32,608 bases of DNA from Gammaproteobacteria bacterium (GTDB taxonomy: Bacteria; Pseudomonadota; Gammaproteobacteria; Steroidobacterales; Woeseiaceae): assembly GCA_029861535.1 (NCBI GenBank), contig JAOTZC010000028.1, positions 1 to 32,608 of the forward strand, read 5' to 3'. A program made the translations under genes and the position numbers. Positions within the stretch are counted from its first letter, which is position 1; every line of letters starts with the position of its first letter. Shown piece after piece: positions 24,553 to 32,608 of this stretch. The notes under the pieces are model-generated. The model saw only the letters and a list, made by a program, of their open reading frames with translations. It ran no database searches and was not told the DNA's origin.

Positions 24553-25207
24553 CGATCCACTCCTCCTCCAGACTTAGGGTGCTGACTTCAAGACGCACGC
24601 GATTGCGCGGGTATTCGATAACTTCGAGATCCAAAACCTGCCAGTACAAGCGCCAAGGCATGGCTTCGATTTCCGTTAAATAGTCGAGGCAATCTGTAAA
24701 ACTGCCTTCGAGCTCGATCTCTAGTCCATGACGATAAAAGGTGTTGCCGACAGCTTCCTCGTTCGCCGACAACAACTCTGGCGTGGTATTACGAATACTC
24801 ACTAACGACAAGCTGGTCTGTTCACTGAGAATTTCTTCCAACACCTGCGCCATTTCTGCCGGGTCGATCAACTCTGCCGCATAGGTACCCAGACTTGCGT
24901 TAACCTCGTCAATGCGCTGTCGCAACACGCCGATGCGCGCGCGTTCTTCGCTGCCGGCGCCCGCTATTTGTAATATTTGGTCCTCAAGATTCTGGTGCGC
25001 GGTATCGACTCGTTGCTTCATTGATTCGAGTTCAATGCGACTGGCGTCGGCACGTTGCCCGAGTGGTTCCATCAACAACATGTGCCAAATGCTGGCGATG
25101 ACTGCCATCATCGTGATCAAAACCAACAGGCGCTCACGTCGCGACAACGCATCTATTTTTGCCAACACCGGCGCAAGCTTTTCCTGAAATTCCTCGATTT
25201 GGCTCAT
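24545..25207 (-). CDS. mshJ: MshJ (PilO/GspM-like) inner-membrane assembly protein
   Basis: 220 residues. A cytoplasmic helix (EEFQEKLAPVLAKIDALSRRERLL) leads into one membrane segment (about 27-46), a coiled coil (about 55-110) and a periplasmic alpha/beta domain (SFTDCLDYLTEIEAMPWRLYW) matching MshJ and PilO. Predicted partner of the PilN-like product encoded just upstream; its start overlaps that gene's stop by 4 bases. Confidence 0.82.
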   Translation of the reverse strand: MSQIEEFQEKLAPVLAKIDALSRRERLLVLITMMAVIASIWHMLLMEPLGQRADASRIELESMKQRVDTAHQNLEDQILQIAGAGSEERARIGVLRQRIDEVNASLGTYAAELIDPAEMAQVLEEILSEQTSLSLVSIRNTTPELLSANEEAVGNTFYRHGLEIELEGSFTDCLDYLTEIEAMPWRLYWQVLDLEVIEYPRNRVRLEVSTLSLEEEWIGA

Positions 25208-25830
25208 CGATCGCTCCTTGCACTGTCGGCGAGCAACACCTGACTATCCATCGAGAACGTTAGAGCGGATTGATTTTCGTCAATCGGATTATCGATCTGA
25301 AACCGGTGAAAACGCTGTTGCGCAAATGCCGGTTCGGCAGTTAGCTCCTGTACGTACAACGGAATCAATTCAGCGCGCAGGGCACGGCCCTCGATACGCG
25401 TCTGGTCACGCATTGCCGAAAGCACGAAGTGCGTAAGCCAAATGCCATCGACATCCTGCCGAGCGAGCGCCCGCAGCTGCCCGGAAAAACCCTTCGTATC
25501 ACCGAGCGTGGTTCCTTGAATCAGAGCCAATGCGGCCTGGCGTTCAGCCAACATTCGCGACGCATCCTCAAGCTGTTGTGCCCAACTCTGTTCGCCGGTA
25601 ATCGACGTGATCAACGGACGCACGTTTTGTAAGCGCTCGAGGGCTGAAGTCTCCTGGCGCGCGACAATGGCGAGTTCGCGGTCTGTGTCTGTCACGCCGT
25701 TATGCGCGAACACGTAAATCATCGTCAATACAAACAGCAAAACGCCGGCTGCCTGAAACATGAACATCGATTGAAACGCGTTCGTTTCGGGGCGAAATTC
25801 GGCGCTATACAGATTGATTTGCTGATTCAT
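25204..25830 (-). CDS. PilN-like assembly protein of the msh operon (MshI2-type)
   Basis: 208 residues from ATG 25830 (MNQQINLYSAEFRP), which carries the PilN-type INLY motif that docks onto PilM or MshI. One membrane helix lies at about 24-44, then a coiled coil (about 48-100) and a periplasmic domain with TRIEGRALRAELIPLYVQEL. The frame could run to 25893 inside mshI, but the motif fixes the start; ATG shares one base with the mshI stop. In several msh loci this partner is called MshI2. Confidence 0.78.
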   Translation of the reverse strand: MNQQINLYSAEFRPETNAFQSMFMFQAAGVLLFVLTMIYVFAHNGVTDTDRELAIVARQETSALERLQNVRPLITSITGEQSWAQQLEDASRMLAERQAALALIQGTTLGDTKGFSGQLRALARQDVDGIWLTHFVLSAMRDQTRIEGRALRAELIPLYVQELTAEPAFAQQRFHRFQIDNPIDENQSALTFSMDSQVLLADSARSDR

Positions 25831-26789
25831 CACGCAGCGACCGCCCGAGTTGCCTCGTTTGAGCGAAGGGCGGCACCAATCGCCAACAGGCAATCGCTCT
25901 GTACATCCGGCCTGATCTCGGTCCCAACGGTGAACAGATCATCGAGATTCAGCCGACTGACTTTGATGCCGAGGTTTTCGGCGAGCGTGTTTGCGTGTGT
26001 ATCGAGATTGTGGCCTGGGCCGAGCACGAGCTCGTTGACCGGTCTACAGTCGTAATGGCTTTCGTAGTAGTCGAGCGAGCGCTGAACCTCCAGTGCGACG
26101 CCCGCCGAGCGCTCCAACAGCGAAAACACATCATCATCGGCGTCGGCGAGTTCGCCCCTGCGGGTTTCGATGCGCCGAATCATGTATAGGACTCCTCTGC
26201 GAGTAATCGTCAGATAGCCGCAATCGTCGGTAAAATGCAGAAACGCCGCGCCGTCGGCATCCTGTGGCAGCTGGGTCGCAACGTTGCGTATGCACAGTTC
26301 AGGAATGTCGATCACATCCGGATACAGTTTCGCGTTCTTGACCCGATCGATCGCCTTCACGATTTCGTCGTGGTGCGCGACGACCGCATAAATCATCGGT
26401 CGCGCACCGGGGTTTGCGGGCGCCGGCATTTCGAATGTTTCGACGACCGCGTCGTCAATTGGAAATTCGATCAGGTGCTGAATTCGCCAACGGACGGCCT
26501 GCTGTATCTCTGCGTCCGGAACGTTCGGTGCCTCGATGAGCTGTAGCGAATACGCGTCTGCGTCGAGGACGGTGGAGACTCGCGCTTCGCGCAAGTCCTT
26601 ATGTCCGATGCCTGAATGCGAGTCCCGGGCCCAATCGATGTCGTCGCTCGTGTCTTCGACATTGTCGGCGTCCACTTTTACGGTGCCGTCAGCGAGGCGG
26701 CGGACCACAGCGAGCTCGATCCGCGAGCCGTCCTGCATTACGCCGGCTCGTACGTTCGCTGAGTGCGCTTTTTTGAATCGTCGCAACAT
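25830..26789 (-). CDS. mshI: MshI (PilM-like) cytoplasmic assembly protein
   Basis: 319 residues. First gene of the msh operon, preceded by a 269-base divergent region. The typical MshI features are present: DADAYSLQLIEAPNVP and QQAVRWRIQHLIEFP (a PilM/MshI-type helix), then MIYAVVAHHDEIVKAIDRV and the second actin-like half with FLHFTDDCGYLTITRRG. No membrane segment. It would bind the PilN-like N-terminus and contact MshE. No clear sigma-70 promoter was seen directly upstream; a GC-rich hairpin (26840-26861) lies 50-72 bases before the ATG. Confidence 0.85.
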   Translation of the reverse strand: MLRRFKKAHSANVRAGVMQDGSRIELAVVRRLADGTVKVDADNVEDTSDDIDWARDSHSGIGHKDLREARVSTVLDADAYSLQLIEAPNVPDAEIQQAVRWRIQHLIEFPIDDAVVETFEMPAPANPGARPMIYAVVAHHDEIVKAIDRVKNAKLYPDVIDIPELCIRNVATQLPQDADGAAFLHFTDDCGYLTITRRGVLYMIRRIETRRGELADADDDVFSLLERSAGVALEVQRSLDYYESHYDCRPVNELVLGPGHNLDTHANTLAENLGIKVSRLNLDDLFTVGTEIRPDVQSDCLLAIGAALRSNEATRAVAA

Positions 26790-26839
26790 AGCCCGGCATC
26801 CGCCGTTATTTACAAAACGTAAATCCAGTATCGGTAGCG

Positions 26840-26861
26840 GGGCCCCGATCTTTAGGGGCCC
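26840..26861. other. GC-rich hairpin in the msh / MHYT-kinase divergent region
   Basis: GGGCCCC (26840-26846), an 8-base loop and GGGGCCC (26855-26861) form a perfect 7-bp all-GC stem. It lies between the divergent mshI and histidine-kinase genes, upstream of the sigma-28-like promoter and within the likely msh leader. There is no U-run on either side, so it is more likely a leader structure or operator than a terminator. Confidence 0.35.
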
Positions 26862-26946
26862 GAGTCGCTATGAACCCCATGAACACTGGCCCGGACGCGA
26901 TTTTGAGAGGCCCCTCACAGCCGCCGGCAGCGCAGCCGACGATATG

Positions 26947-26973
26947 TAAAGAATTGCCGTTCTCAGCCGATAA
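26947..26973 (+). promoter_or_regulatory. Sigma-28 (FliA) promoter for the MHYT kinase operon
   Basis: TAAAGAAT (26947-26954), an 11-base spacer, and GCCGATAA (26966-26973). The -10 is identical to the FliA consensus, spacing is exact and the -35 matches at 6 of 8. Transcription would start near 26980, 79 bases before ATG 27059. This is the strongest promoter match in the window and implies expression with late flagellar genes. Confidence 0.7.
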
Positions 26974-27058
26974 ATGCCTAAGAACTGGGCTGCATGTTCG
27001 GCCCGCGGCCAAAGCTGATACGCAACATTTTTTGTTTAATTACAAGTGGTTACGAAAT

Positions 27059-29038
27059 ATGGAAGGTAGTTATAACCCGGCGCTGGTGGCGTTCTCCTAC
27101 GTCGTCGCCGTTGCCGCCTCCTACACCGCACTGGAATTGTCCCGGCGCGTATCCAAATCCAGCGGCGCTAATGCCACGATGTGGCTGCTTGCCGGCGCTG
27201 TGTCGATGGGCATCGGCATTTGGACGATGCATTTCATTGGCATGCTGGCATTCAGCCTGCCGATGCAATTTAGCTACGACGTTTGGATCACGGTGCTGTC
27301 ACTGCTCGTTGGTATTGCCGCGTCGGCGTTTGCAATTTTCGTTGCGTCCCGCAGAAAAAATAGTCTGGTGAAAATCGGCTTTAGTGGTCTGCTACTGGGA
27401 TCTGGAATTGCGTCGATGCACTACACCGGCATGGCTGCGATGGAAATGCAAGCAACAATCAGCTACGACACAAAGATCGTTGCATTGTCTGTCGCAATCG
27501 CTGTAGCTGCCGCATGTGCTGCGCTGTGGATCATGTTCACCCTGATTGACAGCAAAAGTTCGCATATCGGCAAATTGAAGCTCGGCGCAGCCATGATAAT
27601 GGGCGTCGCAATTTGCGGCATGCATTACACCGGCATGGTCGCTGCCATCTACACGCCGACTGCCGACATGATTGCCTCGGATGAGCCGTCGAACCATGTC
27701 TGGCTTGCGATGTCAGCTGGCGGGATGGCGCTGATGATTCTCGGCTTTACTCATCTAACTATTTTTTTCGAGCGACAGCTGTCAATCGAGCGCGGCGAAC
27801 ATCGAAAGGCTGAGCAAAAAGCTGTTCGACTCAGCGATGTCCTCGACGAATCTTCGAACGAAATTTACTTTTTTGACTCGGAATCGCACCGGTACGTACA
27901 CGTCAACCGAGGCGCACTTAACAATCTCGGTTACACACATGACGAGATAACTCAGATGACGCCGCTAGATCTGAATCGGCATGAAACGATCGCTGCACTC
28001 AATGAACGTCTGCACCCTTTGCGCAGTGCCAAAGAAAAAGAACTTCGATTCGAAGCAGTACACACGCGCAAAGACGGCTCCGAATACAACATTCAAGCGC
28101 ACCTACAGTTATCGACAGTGACAGAGCCACCGATGTTTGTCGCGATCGTATCCGACATTACTGATCAAAAAGACATCGAACTGCAGCTCGTACAGGCCAA
28201 AAAAATGGAATCCATCGGCCAACTCGCAGCCGGTATTGCTCATGAAATCAATACGCCCGCACAATTCGTTGGCGATAATACGCGTTTCATTAAAGATGCA
28301 TTTTCCGACCTGATCGGGCTCAGCGATAGCTATAGCAAGCTTTTCGAGGCGGTAAAGGAAGACAACGTTACTCCAGAAACGATCGAACAGGTGTCGCAGT
28401 CAATCAAGGCGGCCGATGTCGATTATTTGGTTGATGAAGTCCCTATGGCAATCGATCAATCGCTGGACGGAATCTCGCGAATTTCGAATATCGTTCGGGC
28501 AATGAAGGAGTTTTCTCACCCCGGCGGCAGTGAATGCGAGAGCACCGATCTGAATAAGGCGATTAATAACACAATCACCGTTGCGTCTAATGAGTGGAAA
28601 TACGTGGCGATAGTCGACACGCAACTCGCGGATGATCTACCACCGATCGTTTGTTACCAACAAGAGATCAATCAGGTCATGTTGAATCTTATTGTCAATG
28701 CCGCACATGCTATTGAAGCTGGACGCAATGACACCGACGCCGACAAAGGCACGATTACGATTACGACGAAGTCACTCGACGACGCGATCGAAATCACAGT
28801 AATGGATACTGGCTGTGGAATTCCAGAGGATATAAGAGACCGTATTTTTGATCCGTTTTTTACGACCAAAGAAGTGGGCAAAGGGACCGGTCAAGGCTTG
28901 GCAATAAGCTACAAGACTGTCGTCGAAAAGCACAACGGATTCCTTGGCGTCGATTCAACACCCGGCAAGGGAACGACATTCACAATACGACTACCGCTGA
29001 TCGCCGATGAACCATTGAGCGATGAGGAAGCCGCCTGA
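27059..29038 (+). CDS. MHYT-PAS membrane histidine kinase
   Basis: 659 residues. The start ATG 27059 gives [18 protein letters not shown], the typical MHYT domain opening; the frame extends to 26870 but that part would include the promoter. Three MHYT motifs sit at residues 57-62 (MHFIGM), 120-125 (MHYTGM) and 188-193 (MHYTGM) among about seven helices; the domain is proposed to bind copper and sense O2, CO or NO. A PAS domain follows (about 258-370), then dimerisation/phosphorylation His395 (IAHEINTP) and an HATPase_c domain with N-box [10 protein letters not shown] and G-boxes [10 protein letters not shown] and GKGTGQGLA. Predicted to phosphorylate the two REC proteins encoded next; its stop overlaps the start of the first by one base. 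Confidence 0.9.
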   Translation: MEGSYNPALVAFSYVVAVAASYTALELSRRVSKSSGANATMWLLAGAVSMGIGIWTMHFIGMLAFSLPMQFSYDVWITVLSLLVGIAASAFAIFVASRRKNSLVKIGFSGLLLGSGIASMHYTGMAAMEMQATISYDTKIVALSVAIAVAAACAALWIMFTLIDSKSSHIGKLKLGAAMIMGVAICGMHYTGMVAAIYTPTADMIASDEPSNHVWLAMSAGGMALMILGFTHLTIFFERQLSIERGEHRKAEQKAVRLSDVLDESSNEIYFFDSESHRYVHVNRGALNNLGYTHDEITQMTPLDLNRHETIAALNERLHPLRSAKEKELRFEAVHTRKDGSEYNIQAHLQLSTVTEPPMFVAIVSDITDQKDIELQLVQAKKMESIGQLAAGIAHEINTPAQFVGDNTRFIKDAFSDLIGLSDSYSKLFEAVKEDNVTPETIEQVSQSIKAADVDYLVDEVPMAIDQSLDGISRISNIVRAMKEFSHPGGSECESTDLNKAINNTITVASNEWKYVAIVDTQLADDLPPIVCYQQEINQVMLNLIVNAAHAIEAGRNDTDADKGTITITTKSLDDAIEITVMDTGCGIPEDIRDRIFDPFFTTKEVGKGTGQGLAISYKTVVEKHNGFLGVDSTPGKGTTFTIRLPLIADEPLSDEEAA

Positions 29039-30243
29039 TGCGTGTCATATTCATAGACGACGAGCCAAATGTCTTAAGTGGATTGCGCCGCATCCTGCGG
29101 CCATTGCGTGACGAATGGCAGATGGAATTCGAAACTGACGGCAATGCCGCCTTAAAAACACTTGAGAATTCGCCCTGCGATGTCGTCGTCAGTGACATGA
29201 AAATGCCGGGCATGGACGGAGCGGAGTTACTATCGGCCATTCGTGATAAGTATCCGGAGTCCATTCGGATAGCTCTATCCGGCGAAACTGACTCTCACAT
29301 GATCTATCGTTGCGTTCAGCACGCACATCTGTATCTGGCCAAACCCTGCGACGCCGATATGCTGATTGGCGCCGTCAAACGCGCGTTCACGCTGCGTGAC
29401 TTGATGCAGGATGACAAACTGCAGGGCATTGTTGCCAACATGTCGTCGCTGCCCAGCCTTCCGGAACAGTACGAGAAAATAATGCGGGAGCTTCAATCCG
29501 AGGATCCATCGCTGCAAAAGGTCGCGGAAATCGTCGAATCCGACGTCGCGATGTCGGCAAAAATTCTGCAACTCGTAAATTCGGCATTCTTCGGCCTCGC
29601 GCGACACCTATCTTCTCCGGCCGAGGCAGCAATGTACCTCGGTGTGGATGTGCTGAAGTCGCTGGTTCTGACAACCGGCGTATTCTCACAATTTGATAAC
29701 GCCGAAGTAAGTACGGCGACACTCAAATCTATCTGGAACCACAGCACACAGGTCGGCGGCCTCGCCAAGAAGATCGCTCTAGATCATACCGGTGACAAAT
29801 TGATTGGCGATTATGCGTTGATGGGCGGGCTGCTTTCGAACGTCGGCAAACTCGTTATTGCGGCGAACTTCCCCGAGCAGTTTATTGAGATCGCCAAAGC
29901 AACGGCGAATAGCGAGAAACCTGAGTGCGAGCTGGAAGCCGATCTCATCGGCCATAGCCATACAGATATCGGCGCGTATCTGATTGGCCTATGGGGCTTG
30001 CCAAATCCGGTCATAGAATGCGTTGCCTATCATCATCACCCGGCGGACTGCGTAGATGCAGGATTCACACCGCTAACCGCGGTACATGTCGCAACGGCGA
30101 TTGTCGATGCGAACGGCGGGCAAGAACTGCCAGGACTTGACGATGACTACATCGAGAAACTAGGAATTGCCGACAATATTCCGGAATGGGTCAAACTCAA
30201 CGGCGAGCTCGAATCGAAAGAGCAGGAGCCTGACGATGAGTAA
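29038..30243 (+). CDS. REC-HDOD response regulator
   Basis: 401 residues. The N-terminal receiver domain (1-120) has the acid pair IDDEP, phosphoacceptor Asp53 (VVSDMKMPG), the conserved Ser/Thr (LSGE) and Lys (AKPCD). A HDOD domain follows (about 135-340), with LPSLPEQYEKIM, ILQLVNSAFFG and YHHHPADC typical of the family; HDOD proteins lack phosphodiesterase activity and act as signalling scaffolds. It shares one base with the kinase stop and overlaps the next REC gene by 8 bases, so the three are translationally coupled. Likely output partner of the MHYT kinase. Confidence 0.88.
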   Translation: MRVIFIDDEPNVLSGLRRILRPLRDEWQMEFETDGNAALKTLENSPCDVVVSDMKMPGMDGAELLSAIRDKYPESIRIALSGETDSHMIYRCVQHAHLYLAKPCDADMLIGAVKRAFTLRDLMQDDKLQGIVANMSSLPSLPEQYEKIMRELQSEDPSLQKVAEIVESDVAMSAKILQLVNSAFFGLARHLSSPAEAAMYLGVDVLKSLVLTTGVFSQFDNAEVSTATLKSIWNHSTQVGGLAKKIALDHTGDKLIGDYALMGGLLSNVGKLVIAANFPEQFIEIAKATANSEKPECELEADLIGHSHTDIGAYLIGLWGLPNPVIECVAYHHHPADCVDAGFTPLTAVHVATAIVDANGGQELPGLDDDYIEKLGIADNIPEWVKLNGELESKEQEPDDE

Positions 30244-31377
30244 TAAAATCCTGTTTGTCGACGATGAACCAAATGTATTGCAATCGATTCGACGCAGCTT
30301 GCGCAAGCAATTCGATCTCGATACTGCAGAAGGCGGCGAAGAAGCATTGCGGATGCTGAAAGCGAATGGCACGTACGCAGTTATCGTTTCCGATATGCGC
30401 ATGCCCGGAATGAACGGGGTTGAATTACTATCGCAAGCAAGAAAGGACTCGCCGGACACGGTACGCATGATGTTGACCGGCAACGCCGATCAGCAGACGG
30501 CGGTCGACGCGGTCAATCACGGCGATATCTTTCGCTTTTTGAACAAGCCTTGCGAACCGACGTTCTCATCAAGGCAATCACAAGCGGGCTACGGCAACAC
30601 GAACTAATTACGGCTGAAAAAGAGCTGCTGCAAAACACTTTGCGCGGCAGCATAAAAGCACTCGCCGACGTCTTATCGCTGTCAAATCCGGAAGTGTTTG
30701 GCCACACCACACGCTTCAAGTCTCGTATTCGCCTTACCGCTGAGAAGATGGGGCTGCCAGATGTATGGCACTATGAAAGTGTCGCGATGTTGTCGCAGAT
30801 AGGCTGTGTAGGGGTACCGCAAGATCTCGTCCGACGCAAAGTGGGCGGTCATAGTCTGGCGAATGACGAACTGGCCGAATTTGCCGCGCATGCTGGGATC
30901 GGGGCCGACCTAGTCAAGTCGATCCCGCGGATGGAAGCAATTGCCGAGGCGATTCGATACCAGGAGAAGAATTACGATGGCACCGGTTTCCCTAAGGACC
31001 GTGTCAAAGGCAATGACATTCCATTGGCCGCCCGATTATTAAAAGTCGTTCTCGACTTCGACGGTCTCGAATCATCTGGTGCTCCGGCGGAAGTTGCGAT
31101 CGAGCGCTTGAAAAACCAGGCGAGCAAATATGACCCGTCTGTACTTGCAGCGTTTGAAGAGTCCGTTCGCCAAGATCTGGCGCCGACGACAATTGCGATG
31201 AATATTATGAAACTGACTGACGACATGGTCCTGGCCGAAGACGTTAAGACGGCTGATAACACGTTGCTAATTGCGAAAGGCCAAGAGACGACGCTGTCGG
31301 CGCGCCGCCATTTACAGAACTACCGGGACAAGGGCTTAATCGGCGACACCGTCATTGTGCACGAGAATAAAGCCTGA
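30236..31377 (+). pseudogene. REC-HD (RpfG-like) protein gene split by a one-base frameshift
   Basis: The receiver domain runs from ATG 30236 (MSNKILFVDDEPNVL, phosphoacceptor Asp53 in VVSD-like IVSDMRMPG) through NKPCEP, then shifts frame near 30559 and would stop at 30607. The continuation DVLIKAITSGLRQHEL is in the -1 frame and stays open to 31377. Restoring one G in GAACCGACG joins the halves as NKPCEPDVLIKAI, giving 380 residues, the usual plan for this family. No slippery heptamer is present, so a real deletion or a sequence error is more likely than programmed frameshifting. In the HD part the HDxGK motif reads LSQIGC and the HHE.DGTGYP motif reads YQEKNYDGTGFP, so phosphodiesterase activity is not expected even if intact. 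A TTG at 30550 could start a separate HD-only protein of 275 residues. Confidence 0.75.
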
Positions 31378-31433
31378 TTTTTTGGGACATTCGTCGGGGC
31401 TCCCATGTCTTGAACCCATGATAATATCGGCCA

Positions 31434-32498
31434 ATGAGCACCGCTGCCGACATACTGAAACCACTGCCCGGCGTCATCGAACCCCGCTGGTGGCCAGGCG
31501 AAGAGGTCCTACCGCCCACATCGTATACCATCGATGGCAGCGGCTACGCGATGAAGGAATCCGACCTTGCAGAGGATTCGGCGCTGTCACGGCGAATGAA
31601 TCAGGTATTCGACGACGTCGGCCTGGTGTGGCTTCGCAACACCGGCCTTACCGACCTGCAATCGATGCGGCGTTTTGCAAAACTCGTCGTCGAGAACGAG
31701 ATGCGCTACGAGGGCGGTGCTAACCCGCGCGACGATCTTGAACCCAACGTCTATGAAGTGGGCGCGCCGCTGACGGCATGGCTGCACTATCACCACGAGA
31801 TGGCCTACGTCTCACACAGTACCCGCATGCTCGCATTCCTTGGCAATAAGGCTATTGCCGGCAAAGGGGCGACCTACGTGTCGGATAATCTGCAGGTGAC
31901 CGACGCCATTCTTGCAACAGAATTTGGGCAGAAGCTAAAAGAACTCGGCCTGTGCTATCACCGCAACCTGACCGATCGCGAACAGTTCCGCGATCGCGAT
32001 CCCATCGGCGTCTACAACCATTGGCAAAAATCGATGCTGACCGACGATCCGGATGAGGCGATGGAAACAGCGCGCTCGCGTGGTCTCGACGTCGAATGGG
32101 GAGCGAATCGATTGCTGAAAACGCGTTATTACATATCGGCATTCGAGTATTTTCCGCAACTCGACCGTAATGTTTTGTATAGCAGCGTCGCGGATGACGG
32201 CATGTGGTTCGACACATGGCCGAATGTCATGCACCTGCCCTTCAGCGAGCGCCCGCTTGCCCTGACGTTTGGCGACGGCACTGCAATGACACGCGCTGAG
32301 AAACAACAGTTTGTCGATGTCTATGATCGATTCGGATTGCCCGTCGATTGGGCCGATGGCGACGTACTCATTGTCTGCAACTATCGATTTGCCCACGGCC
32401 GCCCCGGGATTCACCTTGAAGACCACGAAGAGCGCGAACTCGGCGTACTCATTGGCGAAGCTTATGAGCGTATCGGCGATGTCGACGGCAAATGGTAG
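31434..32498 (+). CDS. TauD/TfdA-family Fe(II)/2-oxoglutarate-type dioxygenase
   Basis: 354 residues. The 2-His-1-carboxylate iron site is visible: H-x-E in LHYHHEMAY (near residue 122) and the distal His in NYRFAHGRPG (near residue 324), with the following Arg positioned for 2-oxoglutarate. The fold elements MRRFAKLVVENEM, GKGATYVSDNLQ and DWADGDVLIVCN also fit the TauD/TfdA family. Family members hydroxylate or otherwise oxidise small molecules; the substrate here cannot be told. ATG 31434 has no obvious ribosome site. It stands 56 bases after the signalling operon and may be read through from it. Confidence 0.82.
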   Translation: MSTAADILKPLPGVIEPRWWPGEEVLPPTSYTIDGSGYAMKESDLAEDSALSRRMNQVFDDVGLVWLRNTGLTDLQSMRRFAKLVVENEMRYEGGANPRDDLEPNVYEVGAPLTAWLHYHHEMAYVSHSTRMLAFLGNKAIAGKGATYVSDNLQVTDAILATEFGQKLKELGLCYHRNLTDREQFRDRDPIGVYNHWQKSMLTDDPDEAMETARSRGLDVEWGANRLLKTRYYISAFEYFPQLDRNVLYSSVADDGMWFDTWPNVMHLPFSERPLALTFGDGTAMTRAEKQQFVDVYDRFGLPVDWADGDVLIVCNYRFAHGRPGIHLEDHEERELGVLIGEAYERIGDVDGKW

Positions 32499-32525
32499 TT
32501 TCCTAAACGCCAAGAATCCTGCCCT

Positions 32526-32608
32526 ATGAAAAATGTACTGGCACCGGTTGCGGCCCTGCTCATCGGCGTGTCGATCCTGTTTACCGGAAAGGGTCTGCAG
32601 GGAACCCT
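32526..32608 (+). CDS. Start of a probable MFS transporter (3' end outside window)
   Basis: 27 codons are visible, beginning MKNVLAPVAALLIGVSI and continuing LFTGKGLQGTL. The short charged start, first membrane helix and GLQGTL loop are typical of small MFS permeases. It lies 27 bases after the dioxygenase stop, possibly in the same operon. The identification rests on few residues. Confidence 0.45.
   Translation, partial: MKNVLAPVAALLIGVSILFTGKGLQGT

Noticed and set aside
27001..27030. CCAAAGC near the MHYT kinase start, resembling part of a GEMM c-di-GMP riboswitch
   Set aside because: The two paired stems and the other conserved loops of GEMM are missing.
26870..27058. N-terminal extension of the MHYT kinase frame to ATG 26870
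   Set aside because: It would cover the sigma-28 promoter, and the family begins at MEGSY; the extension has no domain.
30550..30565. Programmed -1 frameshifting in the REC-HD gene
   Set aside because: No X-XXY-YYZ slippery heptamer or following stem-loop; one lost G explains the shift.

Overview
The window comes from a Gram-negative bacterium, most likely a motile, surface-attaching gammaproteobacterium. I base this on an almost complete MSHA-type (mannose-sensitive haemagglutinin) type IV pilus locus, two outer-membrane secretins, Sec and lipoprotein signal peptides, and promoter matches for sigma-28 (flagellar), sigma-54 and Fur-type control. No rRNA, tRNA, CRISPR array, insertion sequence or prophage gene was recognised.

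Layout. 2-682 (+): 3' end of a gene for an exported LamG/jelly-roll protein with a poly-glycine linker. 778-6017 (+): a tightly overlapping operon of a membrane diguanylate cyclase followed by PilM-, PilN-, PilO-, PilP- and secretin-like genes. This is an inner-membrane alignment module plus outer-membrane pore with no motor ATPase, platform protein or pilin of its own in view. 6126-6836 (+): a TIGR02001-type outer-membrane protein behind a Fur-like box. 6864-9379 (-): a three-gene unit of ECF sigma factor, zinc-finger anti-sigma factor and exported subtilase-like protein. 9680-10381 (+): an exported DUF3313-like protein behind a sigma-54-like promoter. 10387-10461 (+): a remnant of an ABC-transporter ATPase gene. 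10557-12545 (+): a lipoprotein alkylsulfatase.

12582-26789 (-): the msh operon, in transcription order mshI, a PilN-like gene, mshJ, mshK, mshL, mshE, mshG, mshF-like, two tandem MshA/B-type pilins, mshC, mshD, mshO, mshP and an mshQ-like gene. Nearly all junctions overlap or abut. mshM and mshN are absent. The mshQ-like product carries a predicted seven-bladed beta-propeller at its N-terminus.

27059-31377 (+), divergent from msh: a signalling operon of an MHYT-PAS histidine kinase, a REC-HDOD protein and a REC-HD protein gene broken by a one-base frameshift. A near-consensus FliA (sigma-28) promoter precedes it. 31434-32498 (+): a TauD/TfdA-type dioxygenase. 32526 to the edge (+): the start of a probable MFS transporter.

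Integrated view (inference): the window combines pilus assembly with c-di-GMP and flagellar-type regulation. MshE has the two-motif MshEN c-di-GMP-binding N-terminus, a diguanylate cyclase heads the second secretin operon, and both that operon and the MHYT operon have sigma-28-like promoters. The most interesting features are the second PilMNOPQ-like set, its c-di-GMP and flagellar link, and the propeller-tipped MshQ.
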